From Pollenia angustigena (taxonomy: Eukaryota > Arthropoda > Insecta > Diptera > Polleniidae), in assembly GCA_930367215.1 (NCBI GenBank), contig OV884059.1, positions 32,665,882 to 32,729,881 of the forward strand: a stretch of 64,000 nucleotides of DNA, read 5' to 3'. Both the position numbers and the translations under genes were made by a program. Positions 44,773 through 56,248 of the stretch are shown piece by piece. A model generated the notes under the pieces. It made no database searches. It was not told where the DNA came from and saw nothing but the letters and a program-made list of their open reading frames with translations. Within the stretch, counting starts at the first letter, position 1; each line of letters opens with the position of its first letter.

Positions 44773-47115
44773 AAAATATGTTTCTGGAATGCAAACGGGT
44801 TATCCCAACATAAACCGAAGTTGCAAACTTTCTTCAAAGGCATGAAATCGACGTACTTCTTGTCTCCGAAACACACTTTAGTCATAAAAACTGCTTTAGG
44901 ATAAATGGATACCTTACGTATGCCACAAAACATACCAGCGGATGCGGTGGCACAGCCATTATTGTGCACAAACACATCAGACACTTACCATTGCCGGAGT
45001 TCGAAGAAGATTGTATCCAGGCTACATCTATAAATCTTACTGATTTCAAACTTTCGTTGTCATCCGTTTATTGTCCCCCGAGGCACAAAATTGTACACGA
45101 TAAATTTCTCAACTTCTTTTCCACATTGGGCCAGAAATGCATTGCTGCTGGCGATTACAACGCTAAACATACACATTGGGGCTCCAGACTTATTAGTCCT
45201 AACTGCAAATAATTTTGATGTCGTATCGAGTGGTGAGCCTACCTATTGGCCAACCGACTTCAACAAGCTACCAGACGTTATTGACTTTGCTGTTATTAAT
45301 CAAGCGTGACTAGTTAGTTCCTCCTATGATCTATCGTCTGATCATTCACCTTCAATCCTCATTTTAAAAGGCAACTCTGACGTCGCAGCTGCAAACTTTA
45401 TTTCTTATCCAAACAGAAACACAAATTGGTTAAAGTATAAAATATATGTGAGCTCTCACCTATCACAGTGCATTCCCCTAAAAAAATTTATCTGACATCC
45501 AAATAGCTGTCGACCGATTTACAGAAGCCTTGGATTCTGCAGCAAGAAATGCAACCCCATCGACGGATGTAGAGACCCTTACCAGAGAAAAAGGAAGTTA
45601 AGAAGACAGTGGCAAAACAGTCATTCCCCAACCATTAAGGCCCAACTACAATTATGCCTGACAACTCTTCGCAACAAATTGAGAGAGAACCACGAGTCTG
45701 CAGTAGAAGGCTATTTAAACAGCCTAGATGCCACAAAAAACTCGAATTATAGCTTATGGAAGGCTGTACGACATATGAAATGGCCAAAAACACAAATGAA
45801 AAATTAAACGCCTTCGCGGGCCATCTTAAGAAAGTTTTCACGCCACATGATGCATCACAGGGTCAATGATAAGAAACTTACCATCGTCCGCTTCTAGAAT
45901 CTTGCTGCTCATTTTTAACGCGATATTACGAGTCGGACACTTCCCATCCTCATGGAAGAGGTCTATAATTGTTATGATTCCCAAGCCAGGAAAATATGCT
46001 AGCCAGGTTGCGTCGTACAGACCGATTGGCTTATTATCAATTTTCAAAAAAAAATATTCGTTTTAAGTATAACTCCTTATCTGAACGAACAAGACATCAT
46101 CCCAGGTCACCAGTGCGGATTCAGAGCGAAACATGGTACAATAGAACAAGTGCATAGAATTGTCACCCTAATTAGATCGGCATTTGAGAAAAAGCAATAC
46201 TGCTCAGCCTTGTTTATAGACATTTCCCAAGCTTTTTACAAAGTTTGGCATGATGGGCTACTCATCAAAATTACACGAAATAACTCTAAAGCTTCTGGAG
46301 AGCTATCTAACAGGCAGAACATTCATAGTAAGGTCGCATGGTAAATACTCCCCCCTCAAGAAAATTACTGCCGGTGTCCCCTAAGGCAGCATATTAGGAC
46401 CGCTACTGTATATAATATACACAGCGGATATGCCAACAAACCTGAGCGCGCATACCTCTACATTTGCAGACGACACAGCATTTATTACCGTTAACCATGA
46501 CCCAAAAGTCGCATCGCAAAATCTACAGTCTCACATCAACGAACTAGAGGCCTGGGGGGCTACTCTCTATTGCGATGCGAAAGCAAATCTAGCGATTGGA
46601 ACTCTTCAATACGTTTGCGCATGTGTCTTTCGCATCTTTTAATTTTTTTTCTTTTCGTAAATCATGACTTTATTTTACTTTAATTTTCCAATTTCAAATA
46701 TTTTTACAAACTTTGCCATTTCATTACTGTAAATCCGCGCCATCTTTAATTTTTATTGCCACTGTCGCTTCATTTTCAGAAAATTTTGCGAAAGTGATAG
46801 AGAGTACCAAGTTGGCATTTAGCTTTCGCATCGAAATTGTTTTCGCATCGCAATAGAGAGTAGACCCCCTGGTTGGACAAATGGAAAGTAAAGGTTGATC
46901 CGGCTAAATGTGCCCAATTTACTTTCACTTTCAGAAGACAAACTTGCCCAGCAGTCAAAATAAATAACGTCAGGGTTCCGGTAGAAAATTATGTAAAATA
47001 CTTGGGGATTTATATAGATAGACGATTGACGTGGTCATGTCATATTGAAGCGAAAATAACGTCTATGAAACTTAAAGCTGCTCAACTACATTGGCTCCTA
47101 GGTCGAAACTCAATT
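44773..47115 (+). pseudogene. Jockey-clade ORF2: endonuclease and reverse transcriptase
   Basis: The endonuclease starts KICFWNANGLSQHKPKLQTF and, after a frameshift, continues HEIDVLLVSETHFSHKNCF, VYCPPRH and AAGDYNAKHTHWGS. Its C-terminal SSDHSP comes later. The reverse transcriptase shows FPSSWKRSIIVMIPKPGK, YRPIGLLSIF, HQCGFRAKHGTIEQVHRI, ALFIDISQAFYKVWHDG, GSILGPLLY and the catalytic FADDTAF. A MITE (46556-46869) splits it just after the LEAW codons; reading resumes KWKVKVDPAKCAQFTF on the far side and runs to LGRNSIL at about 47115, where the element is lost. Multiple stops and frameshifts make it inactive. Confidence 0.9.
46556..46869. mobile_element. MITE inserted in the Jockey-type element, 314 bp
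   Basis: Inverted ends CTACTCTCTATTGCGATGCG (left, after GGGG) and the same on the right after GGGGGT. The flanks share TGG (46553-46555, 46870-46872). Removing it and one TGG rejoins the reverse-transcriptase frame (LEAW to LDKWK). It is interior-poor, with TTTCGCATC repeated. Class not assigned. Confidence 0.85.
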
Positions 47116-47937
47116 CTTGAAACATGTATATGGGCAAATCCCAGAAACAGTCCACCAACCAAAAATTTTTCAAATGATTTTTTTTAATGGAATATAAGAC
47201 TAGATGTATAATTTCATTTTTATATTAAAAAATATGTTTTTCAATGATCATTAGTGCAATAATTTTTACCAAATCCTAACCCACTGCTGATTTCTTAATG
47301 TTATACGTGAATTAAGCATTATTTTAGCTGATTTTTGTGCTTAAAATAGCACTTACAGCCGACTTATCAAAATATAAATTTCGTTAAAAAAAGTTAATAT
47401 ACATTAGTTAAGAAATTAGTTTAAGAAATGCAATTCATAAAAATATAATTTGTTTTGTTAAAAAAAAATAAAATATAATAATAAACTACTACTGGAAAAA
47501 CTGTAGCGTTCGTTACGTAGCGTGCGTCACAAAGGGTTCACGGCTTTTGTCAAAAAATCACAATATTTTTTGTCTGCGAATAAGTGCGTTTAGAATTCTC
47601 TTATAGTCATCTTTCTTTTGGGAATTAGATTTTGTATACCTTATCATGCCAAATTCGCTTAAAATTAGAATAACGCACTTCAACCTTTGAAGTTACTTCC
47701 ACTTTTTGTAGCGTGCGTCACAAAAGTTTGTGATCAATTATTTCGCAATAAATACTTGCTAAGAAATTATGATATATGCCATTCGTAAGTACATATTAAT
47801 GTCACTAAATACTATATATATCAGTTGAAGCTATCTTTTTTGAAAGACCATAAAATTTTTATATTTCAATCAGAAAACGCGTGCGAATATAGCGTTCGTC
47901 ACGCAGGATTTGTCCATATTCAACCCGAATTCGATCC
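47116..47937. other. unassigned, with four TAGCGTKCGTYAC motifs
   Basis: The motif TAGCGTTCGTTAC / TAGCGTGCGTCAC occurs directly repeated at about 47504, 47518, 47709 and 47890. No gene recognised. Confidence 0.5.
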
Positions 47938-47988
47938 CCAGCTCAGCCAAGAATAAAAATTATCAAATTATTTTAATATATATCATTA
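47938..47988 (+). repeat. SINE-tail fragment, left part
   Basis: CAAGAATAAAAATTATCAAA follows TTCGATCCCCAGC, resembling the B-box/tail junction of the units at 52516 and 53080. The matching continuation is at 49195, beyond inserted MITEs. Confidence 0.5.
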
Positions 47989-48532
47989 GGGTGGTAACCA
48001 GAAATCAATGCTGGATTTTCCGTCAGGGCACACCACTAATATGTGCCACAAGGATAAAAAATGCGATTGATGCAGTTTCAGCCCAATCGGATAACGCTAA
48101 CACGTGTCTCATTGAGCATTAATTAAGAAAAACAGCGATTTTTCACTAAAATTCGTATTTCTTTATCTTTATAACCGAAACCATTCATTCTAGGAACCTG
48201 AGTCGAGTCTTGTTTTATAGAAAATGTTATTCTTATTAATTTTGATTTTAATAGTTTTGTTCCTTATACCAATAGATAAAGAGATATTTAGCAATAATTT
48301 TAAAGACAAAGAAATAAAAATTTTAGTGGAAAATCGTATTTCTTTGTCCTTATTTAATGCTAAATATCTCTTTATCTATTGGTATTAAAATCAAAATTAA
48401 TAAGAATAACATTTCCTATAAAACAAGACTCGACTTGGGCTGAAACTGCATCAATCGCATTTTCTATCCTATTGGCACATATTAGTGGTGTTCCCCGACG
48501 GAAAATCCAGCATTGATTTCTGGTAACCACCC
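47989..48532. mobile_element. palindromic MITE, 544 bp, TA duplication
   Basis: Ends GGGTGGTAACCAGAAATCAA and its exact inverse at the right, continuing TGCTGGATTTTCCGTC. TA flanks both sides (47987-47988, 48533-48534). Most of the interior also folds back on itself, for instance AGTCGAGTCTTGTTTTATAG against its inverse. TA and GGG ends recall Tc1/mariner-type MITEs. Confidence 0.85.
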
Positions 48533-48577
48533 TATTAGGGTCGTTACAAGATATGGTAAATTTTTTTTGCGGGCTAT

Positions 48578-48784
48578 GGGTGCGTTCGTAAATGCATCAC
48601 TGCGCTGCATCAGAAAAGCAAACTATTTATAAAGCCGATAAAAAATAATTATAATTTTTTTTATTGTATGTCTATTATTTTTGTGGAGTATTTCACAATT
48701 TTTTGGTCCAATTTACTTCACTGATAAATATATAACGATTTAAAATCACTGATGCAGCGCAGTGATGCATTTACGAACGCACCC
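48578..48784. mobile_element. MITE, 207 bp, TAT flanks
   Basis: Perfect inverted ends GGGTGCGTTCGTAAATGCAT, continuing CACTGCGCTGCATCAG, with TAT on each side (48575-48577, 48785-48787). Non-coding. Confidence 0.88.
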
Positions 48785-48809
48785 TATCTTTTGCTGCACC
48801 CATCTAAAA

Positions 48810-49192
48810 TATGCTACTAGCCTAGAAAATCCGATTGAAAAAGTTTCAGCCCAATCGGATAAGGCCAACACGTGCCTCATTGAGCATAACTTAATATCAC
48901 TTCATCTATTGGTATAAGGAACAAAACTATCAATATAAAAATTAATAAGAATAGCATTTCCTATAAAACAAGACTCGACTTAGGTTCCTAGAATGAATGG
49001 TTTCGGTTATAAAGGCAAGGAAATACGAATTTTAGTGAAAAATCGCTGTTTTTCCTTAATTTATTCTCAATGAGGCACATGTTAGCGTTATTTGATTAAG
49101 CTGAAACTTTGTCAATCGGATTTTTTATGCTATTGGCACATATTAGGGGTTGCTCCGATGGAAAATCCAACATTGATTTCTTGTAACCACCC
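48810..49192. repeat. second copy of the palindromic MITE, truncated left
   Basis: Contains TTTCAGCCCAATCGGATAAG and AACACGTGCCTCATTGAGCA like 48080-48120. It ends with GATTTCTTGTAACCACCC followed by TA. The left terminal repeat is absent. Confidence 0.75.
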
Positions 49193-49194
49193 TA

Positions 49195-49300
49195 ATATAT
49201 CATGTTGTAAAATTCCTTCCTTTAATAAAAATAATTTAATGAAAATTGAATTTGTTGAACTCAAGCCTAATTAAAAATATCATAAATTAAAAATTAACAG
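49195..49300 (+). repeat. SINE-tail fragment, right part
   Basis: TCATGTTGTAAAATTCCTTC and CTCAAGCCTAATTAAAAATA match the tail region of the array at 51975, less well preserved. Confidence 0.65.
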
Positions 49301-49405
49301 TGCAACTAAAAACCACAATTGTTAATGAAGAACATTAACGTTAATACATGTACTAGCAACTTCACTAATTTACCACTTAAACAGAGACTATAACATAGTA
49401 TGTAC

Positions 49406-50302
49406 TCAGTGCAGGGCAGTATTTGAAATACATGTATTTGAAATACGTATTTAAAATATAAATACGTATTTTGTATTTGTATTTTAAATACATGACGCGC
49501 AAGTATTTTGAATTTTAAATACATGTCCAGCAAGTATTTTGTATTTTAAATAGGTACATAAGAAGAAAGGCACCAGTAAAGAAGTCGATGATTTTGTTGT
49601 TTTCGTAGATAGGGATGATGGTGAATCTAGGACATCCAATTTGGAGTTGGAATGGGCCAGTTTCCTCAGTGACAAGAGCAAACCATTATCACTCTTGACG
49701 GCTATTCAAATATAAAAAAAATATTCATAGAATTTAATACAAGTTTGCGCCCATCAGGACCTGTAGAAAGATTATTTTCTTCAGCAGGTTTTATTTATTG
49801 TCCGACAAGTAACTGTTTGTCTGATGCTGCATTCAAAAATCTGATATTTATGAAAGGAAACAATTGTTTTGTTAATTAGTTCTATCTTATGTATTTTTTG
49901 GTTTGAATAAAAATTGTGTATTTCGTATTTTTAATACGTACAATAAATGGAAGTATTTTGTATTTTATGGTGTTTTCTTTTCTACAAAAAAGTGTGACAT
50001 TTTATTTAAGGAAATGCAATTTGGTGTCTATTTCATAAAAATTTTGCTTCCAAAAAAGGGTGAGTTTTTTAGAATAAAACAAGCCACCATTTTCGGGAGC
50101 AAAATGTTTAAGAAACATACTCCAAACTGCATTTTTTTAAAACAAAATGTCACATTTTTTGTAGAAAAGAAAACGCCATTAAATACATACAGATGTGTAA
50201 GTATTTTGTATTTTAAATACATAACCTGAAAGTATTTTATATTTTAAATACATGACCAGCATGTATTTTAAATACCGCAAACCATGTATTTTGCCTAACA
50301 TT
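49406..50302 (+). mobile_element. hAT element remnant, 897 bp
   Basis: The 8-bp duplication GTATGTAC flanks it exactly (49398-49405, 50303-50310). Both ends are made of repeats of TATTTTGTATTTTAAATAC. The interior carries a hAT transposase C-terminus (49570-49880). The terminal repeats are poorly conserved (TCAGTGCAGGGCA against AATGTTAGGCA). Confidence 0.8.
49570..49880 (+). pseudogene. hAT transposase C-terminus
   Basis: The first frame reads DDFVVFVDRDDGESRTSNLE. After a shift, FIEFNTSLRPSGPVERLFSS and AGFIYCPTSNCLSDAAFKNL follow, ending at a stop. The PVERLFS, SAG and LSD..F.L segments are the hAT dimerisation domain. Frame changes show decay. It sits inside the element bounded by the GTATGTAC duplication. 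Confidence 0.85.
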
Positions 50303-50304
50303 GT

Positions 50305-50560
50305 ATGTACTTGAAGAAGATGCTCCACCAACTAAACCAAAGGGCTACAAGTGGTCCAATGAATAAATATTTAAAACATGATAGCTCAATCGATTTTCTA
50401 GACGAAATTATTTGCAGAAGCATAGCAGACGATGGTATGTCCGTGAAAAGTTTCAAAAACTCTAAAGTTATATTGACTCTAAGTGCCCGAAAGTGAAGCA
50501 ACAATTTGGAGCCACATTGACAAGTTTTATTTGAAAAAGAATGTTTATTTACTCAAGTAC
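50305..50560 (+). pseudogene. second hAT transposase fragment (N-terminal region)
   Basis: The frame contains KYLKHDSSIDFLDEIICRSI, ADDGMSVKSFKNSKVILTLS and, in a shifted frame, ESEATIWSHIDKFYLKK. These resemble the segment after the BED finger in Hermes/hobo-type transposases (IARSIAVDGFSF..., then TIW..IDK). The hAT element at 49406 inserted next to it. Confidence 0.6.
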
Positions 50561-50808
50561 CAATTTTTTCTAAAATTATCGAAACAAATCTCGTAATTTA
50601 TAAAATTTCTGGATTTTGAATTATTCGATTAATTTTAAAATTGTATTCGTTTAATCGATTAAGTTAAAAATGCCAAATATCGATGAATCGTTTAATCGTA
50701 CAAAAATTAAACCCGATTATACTATCAATAAAAAAGTTCACCATTTCTGAAAAAAAGCGTTTTTCTTTAAATACTTATCTACAAAAAGGCCAAAATTTTA
50801 AAAGATAA

Positions 50809-51483
50809 TCACCCCTATCGTGAATAACAAGTGGAATTTTTGTTCCCATGAAATTTTCATTCCCCTCGAAGGGAAAAAAGCAATCGTGAATCTCATGTGA
50901 AAAAATTTTCACGCTATCAGTTCCAGTGAATGCAAAAAAAAGAAGAAAGATTAAGAAAATTAAAAATCAATGAAATTTTTTTTAAAAATTATACAAGTAT
51001 ATATTTTAAAGAAAAGATAAAATAATAACGCAAAATATTTAGTATTGGAGGGATAGTTTGGTTACAACGTTAGTTTTTTGCACTTTTTAAATTTAATGTT
51101 GTAAAATATTTTTCAAAATTCTGCCACCAAGTCAATCGAATGCTTTACAAATCCGCAAGCAATCGGCTTGTTTTGCATTTTGTTGAGCAATATATCGGTT
51201 TATAACTTTTTAACTTTATTAACCCTTAATATTCGATTTATAGGAGGAGCTTCTTACATACATGTTCTGTTCCCTAGCAAAAATAAAGTGAGAAAATCTA
51301 AGGGAAATGTGAACAAATTACGAGGGAAAAAATTTTTCACGATAAGGGGAATTTTTTCCCGTGAACATTTTTTCACGTTATTATTCTCCTTTGAATTACA
51401 TTTTTTCATGGGAGTTGTTCATGATCGCAAATATGTGAAAAGTGGAAAAATTACGAGGGAAAAATTTTTCACGATAGGGGTGA
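50809..51483. repeat. TCACCCCTATCG-ended element, copy 2
   Basis: Ends TCACCCCTATCGTGAA and, inverted, TCACCCCTATCGTGAAAA. Interior motifs GGGAAAAA and TTTTTCAC recur in both orientations. Related to the copy at 18611. Confidence 0.75.
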
Positions 51484-51974
51484 ATACCACATTGTATTTA
51501 GAATTCATTTGTGTAATAATATAAAAAAAATTAAACAAAAAGAGACTTGCAGTTAAAACTTGACATATCGTCAGCTCAGAATTGGTTTGGCGCATATGCC
51601 AAAAAGTCGGAGTGGAGAAAAACGACAGAGGATTTACATGAAGATTTCTCAAAATGTACCCCATAAAATTTTTTTATATTTTTACCACTGCTTCAGGTAT
51701 GTATATGTTTTGAAAGTTAGAATTTAATAGTATATAATGAAAAATATTGTCTCGTGCTGCTTACGCCACTTTTGCTTTTTGTGCTGCATACGTACGGATA
51801 TTTTTTACGGATATTTATTTATTTATTTGTATGTTCAAATCCTGTACAACAAGAGTTAATCTTATAATTAGAGTACAGGAAAGTATTATCGATAAGTTAA
51901 ATTAAATTAAGACGGCAAATGCAAGTATACATATTTAGACATAATTAACTAAAAATTGTTAAAGAATATAATAA
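51484..51974. other. unassigned DNA
   Basis: No gene recognised. The right end (51963-51974) is the left copy of the 12-bp duplication AGAATATAATAA flanking the next feature. Confidence 0.5.
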
Positions 51975-52436
51975 GAATGAAAGATTATCAATAACAATTT
52001 TAATTGATTTTCATGTTGTAAAATTCCTTTCTTCATAAAAATAATTTATTAAAAATTAAATTTCATGAACTTAAGCCTAATTAAAAATATTAAAAATTTG
52101 GATTGAAAACCATAAATAGTTCAACAAAATAACCACAATACTAATTATTGTTAAAGCTAAGGCACGAGCTCTATATGTACATTTGTCCTTCAAGTTGTGC
52201 TGAAAAAGGTCAACAGAAAAGAGAAAGACAAAGTGGAAAAAAACAAAAAAATTTACTTGGACTTCAAGAAAAATTCTTGACGAAAGTACGAAAAAACAGA
52301 AGTAAAGGAAAAAACATGTAAAATCAATTAAAATGGATAATCATTCAGGAAAGCAAATTTCGATCTACCAAATGTTAAAATACAATTTGGTTTAAGGATT
52401 GATATTTGACTAGTGACGTCAGCAGTCGTCGATGGC

Positions 52437-52536
52437 TGCGAGTGTAAGACGGCAAATCCATCTGAGGAGATCGAGTGGTTGCGATCGAAACATGTCATGG
52501 TAACCTGCCGGCCAGGGTTCGAGCCCGAGCCACGTC
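52437..52536 (+). other. tRNA-like polymerase III promoter region, unit 1
   Basis: GATCGAGTGGTTGCGATCG (near 52470) resembles the A box of Ser/Leu-type tRNAs. GGGTTCGAGCCC (near 52515) is a good B box about 46 bases downstream. It does not fold as a full tRNA by inspection. Identical sequence recurs 564 bases later. Confidence 0.55.
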
Positions 52537-53000
52537 AAGAATGAAAGATTATCAATAACAATTTTAATTGATTTTCATGTTGTAAAATTCCTTTCTTCAT
52601 AAAAATAATTTATTAAAAATTAAATTTCATGAACTTAAGCCTAATTAAAAATATTAAAAATTTGGATTGAAAACCATAAATAGTTCAACAAAATAACCAC
52701 AATACTAATTATTGTTAAAGCTAAGGCACGAGCTCTATATGTACATTTGTCCTTCAAGTTGTGCTGAAAAAGGTCAACAGAAAAGAGAAAGACAAAGTGG
52801 AAAAAAACAAAAAAATGTACTTGGACTTTAAGAAAAATTCTTGACGAAAGTACGAAAAAACAGAAGTAAAGGAAAAAACATGTAAAATCAATTAAAATGG
52901 ATAATCATTCAGGAAAGCAAATTTCGATCTACCAAATGTTAAAATACAATTTGGTTTAAGGATTGATATTTGACTAGTGACGTCAGCAGTCGTCGATGGC

Positions 53001-53100
53001 TGCGAGTGTAAGACGGCAAATCCATCTGAGGAGATCGAGTGGTTGCGATCGAAACATGTCATGGTAACCTGCCGGCCAGGGTTCGAGCCCGAGCCACGTC
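53001..53100 (+). other. tRNA-like polymerase III promoter region, unit 2
   Basis: Same A-box-like and B-box sequences as unit 1, near 53034 and 53079. Confidence 0.55.
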
Positions 53101-53339
53101 AAGAATGAAAGATTATCAATAACAATTTTAATTGATTTTCATGTTGTAAAATTCCTTTCTTCATAAAAATAATTTAATAAAAATTAAATTTCATGAACTT
53201 AAGCCTAATTAAAAATATTAAAAATTTGGATTGAAAACCATAAATAGTTCAACAAAATAACCACAATACTAATTAGAATATAATAATATTTGTGATTTTC
53301 TAATGTGTAAAATGTTTATATAAATAAGACTTAAAGCTA

Positions 53340-53734
53340 GTTGCGTTGCTATTAAGTTGTTGTGTACGAGGAAGATTGTTCCAGAGACGCGCCGAATGTA
53401 TGAAAAACTGCCATTCGGATACAAGAGAACGGTGGAATGGAATTATGATCTTTTTCCCCTAACTGATCTGGCATACCTAATCTTATCAATGAGATATTGT
53501 GGCGTATCCGAATAAATGATTTTATGCAGAAATAAAAGCACACGTATGTTAAGAAGGTTGTTAAACGAGACTCCATATAGTTTCGAAGAAAAGTGGGATA
53601 CATGATCATATCTTCTCAGTCCATATACATATCTAATAACATTGTTGTATAAGACATTAAGCTTACCCTTGCTTATTGAGTCACAGCTGGCAAAATTGGA
53701 ATAATGTAAGATTTTGCAAGAAGTAGTCTTATAT
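53340..53734 (-). pseudogene. CR1/Jockey-group reverse transcriptase, C-terminal part
   Basis: Reading the minus strand: LLLAKSYIIPIL, then in a shifted frame SCDSISKGKLNVLYNNVIRY, VYGLRRYDHVSHF and LLNIRVLLFLHKIIYS, to a stop near 53352. This is the conserved C-terminal domain after the polymerase of CR1/Jockey-group elements. The preceding codons lie at 54508-54583, beyond the hAT-type insertion. Confidence 0.85.
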
Positions 53735-54499
53735 AAGGTGACCATACGTACTCTTTTTTAGAGGACAATCCTCTTTTTTAACTGGCTGTCCTCTATAAAA
53801 TTTGTGTCCTCTTTTATCATCTTTTTTTCATAATCTGTCATCTTTGTCCTCTTTATTTTTAAAAGCATGACCAATGTTTGCTTTTATTTTTATAAATTAA
53901 AATAAAAATTTTATTTCACGGTGATCAACGGTTTTTTCTGTGCAATCGTATGGAAAATGTTGTGCCATGCTTGTTTTGTTCATACTCCTACTGGACTCTC
54001 ATACACTTGCAGTATAAAATTTTGAATAATTTTTTGCAATGATTATTAAAGTTTAGTTGTTTTTTTTTTTGTAACTAATTTTACTTAAGTAAATGTAAAT
54101 TTTTATGCATCGTCGGCTTAATATGCAAACCTGCTAACTCCCTTTCAACAAATTTTACAGGAAAAAGTTTTTTTTTTCCTATTTACTGCTTGAGAGGAGA
54201 ACCAAAAATATATGTAGTTGATTTGACACACTTCAAGACTCAAATTGAAGAATAACTACATGCTGGTCGACGAGGCATATATTTCTCTACCACACGGCAT
54301 CAAATCTCAATTTACTTGGACTTCGCAGGTCTGCATATTAAGCCGACGATATGTAATTCTTTTTAAATCTTCTTTACATTTATTAATATGGGAATGTAAA
54401 TTTGTCTGTAAAATATGTAAAAAAATCTTGAAGTCAAAAAATTTTTTTACTTTTTTTCTTTATGTCCTCTATTTGTATTTTCAAAATCTGGTCGCTTTA
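53735..54499. mobile_element. hAT-type insertion, 765 bp
   Basis: The 8-bp duplication TCTTATAT flanks it (53727-53734, 54500-54507). Ends are AAGGTGACCATAC and, inverted, AAAGCGACCAGAT. Removing it rejoins the reverse-transcriptase codons on both sides. It shares much sequence with 1034-1909. Confidence 0.85.
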
Positions 54500-54507
54500 T
54501 CTTATAT

Positions 54508-54583
54508 TTAATGGAGTATAATGCTGTGAGGCCCAAAGACATCTTAGCTTTGTGTACGTCTGCCCCACAAGTGCGTTAATATG
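54508..54583 (-). pseudogene. reverse transcriptase middle segment
   Basis: Minus-strand codons read INALVGQTYTKLRCLWASQH then YTPLNIR. They continue directly from TWNNH at 62671 once the CACTA element and one TG are removed, and they lead into LLLAKSY at 53726. Confidence 0.88.
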
Positions 54584-54699
54584 CACAGAAAAAATAACGT
54601 AGTAAAAAACTGAACAAACGTTCAGTTTTTCTGAACATTTATTAGGTTTTTTGCACCTTGAACGCCCGTAGTAAAAAACCAAATAAAACGTTCAGTTTT

Positions 54700-55055
54700 A
54701 CATTGAATGTGAGTTCAGTTTTTTACTATTCAGAGTTCAGCCTCTGCAAAATTGAACGTTCGTTCAGTTTTTTACTATTCAGAGTTCAGTCTCTGCAAAA
54801 TTGAACGTTCGTTCCGTTTTTTACTATTCAGAGTTCAGTCTCTGCAAAATTAAACGTTCGTTCCGTTTTTTACTATTCAGAGTTCAGTCTCTGCAAAATT
54901 AAACGTTCGTTCAGTTTTTAACTATTCTGAGTTCAGCCTCTGCAAAATTGAACGTTCGTTCAGTTTTTTTACTATTCAGAGTTCAGTCTATTAAAAATTA
55001 AACGTTCGTTCAGTTTTTTACTATTCAGGGTTCAGTCTCTGCAAAATGTCATTCA
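54700..55055. repeat. subterminal tandem repeats of CACTA 2 (~49 bp)
   Basis: AACGTTCGTT recurs at 54755, 54804, 54853, 54902, 54951 and 55001, with TACTATTCAGAGTTCAGTCT between. A 49-50-bp period in about seven copies. Such arrays are the transposase-binding zones of CACTA elements in plants; that role is inferred here. Confidence 0.9.
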
Positions 55056-56248
55056 GTTTTTACAATACTGAACAAGAGTTTAGTTTTTTATACGATGCGT
55101 TCAATTTTGCTCAGGATATTTTTCCAGCTACAATTAGAAAATTAAATAAAAGATTTTCGAATTATTTTTAAATTGAAGTATATTTATTTGATTTTGGAAT
55201 TATTAAATATGTACATACAAATTTAAATTTTATAGTTGTTGGTAGCGTATATACATTTTGCCATTATTTGCATATGTTATATTCATAGGCTTTGAATTAA
55301 AATTGTCAATATCAATAATATAAAATAAATTATCATCAATATTTAACACTTCATAAGAATTAAAATGTTCGCTGAACTCAACAACTTTGATCTTACTACA
55401 AACAACGAGAAGTTTCGAATTATTTTTTATACAAAAGTTAAATTTAAAAATTTTAATTTCGTTGATTTTCTTTACACCTAAGAAAATATTTTTTTTAAAA
55501 GATATATTTTTATAAGTTATGCAATCAGTTGCTAATACATTTTTAAAATCAATACCATACTGGTTATTTACGAATTTGTTTGCGCTTATATCTTTTAATA
55601 TAAAAGAAGAGGTACTATAAAGTTCTGGAAATCCATATTTGTACTTTATAAGCAAATTTGAAAATTTAAATGAACATTTCTTAGCAATTGTCTTTTCTAT
55701 GTTTTTCCGTGATGTAATACTATGTGCATAAATTTTCATCTCTTTATGCTTAGATTCAAAACGCATAGCCCACATATATTTCAAAGGTCCGGTTTTCAGA
55801 ATAGCTCTTTTATAGTGAGTCATAAAATGGTGTTTTGGTTTTAATTTATCAAATAAGTGTAAATATAATGCATGATGTTCAGTTATAAGTTGATTCAACT
55901 TTTCAAGATTTTCTTCATTAAACTCGCTTTCCATTATCAGGTCTATTATTTTCGACAATAGTAGTACAAGACCCCAATGTTTGTTTTCTAAAGGTATTAA
56001 ATCTCCGATCATGAGTGGAAGAAAACTTACAAAGCATAACATTTCACTTGCAGTCATTTTGAAATGTCCATTTTTGATATTGTTGATTGTTATATCAGGA
56101 GATCTATTGGCTATTTGAAATTCGCCATAAGGAAAAAGACGTTTTCTTCTGTTTAAAGAACGCAAACTTAAAATCCTTTCATCAATTAAAGCCAACAAAA
56201 CACGAGAAAGATCATAATGACACACTCCTTCAAATATATCGGCCTTAA

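Larger units (their letters stand above)
51975..53274 (+). mobile_element. SINE-like direct-repeat array (R-I-R-I-R), 564-bp period
   Basis: The segment starting AAGAATGAAAGATTATCAAT occurs at 51973, 52537 and 53101, exactly 564 bases apart; the copies are nearly identical. Each full unit includes a tRNA-like stretch. The last unit stops at AACCACAATACTAATT. The whole array is flanked by the 12-bp duplication AGAATATAATAA (51963-51974, 53275-53286), so it inserted as one piece. Diverged copies lie at 38184-38760, 47938 and 49195. Confidence 0.85.

Noticed and set aside
45635..46047. Minus-strand genes opposite the Jockey-type reverse transcriptase
   Set aside because: They are shadows of the plus-strand polymerase domain.
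52437..53100. Two functional tRNA genes
   Set aside because: A- and B-box-like sequences are present, but no full acceptor-stem pairing or anticodon arm was visible, and the sequence is part of a repeated mobile unit.
51975..53274. A CRISPR-like array
   Set aside because: The repeats are hundreds of bases long, the period is 564, and the locus is in an animal genome.
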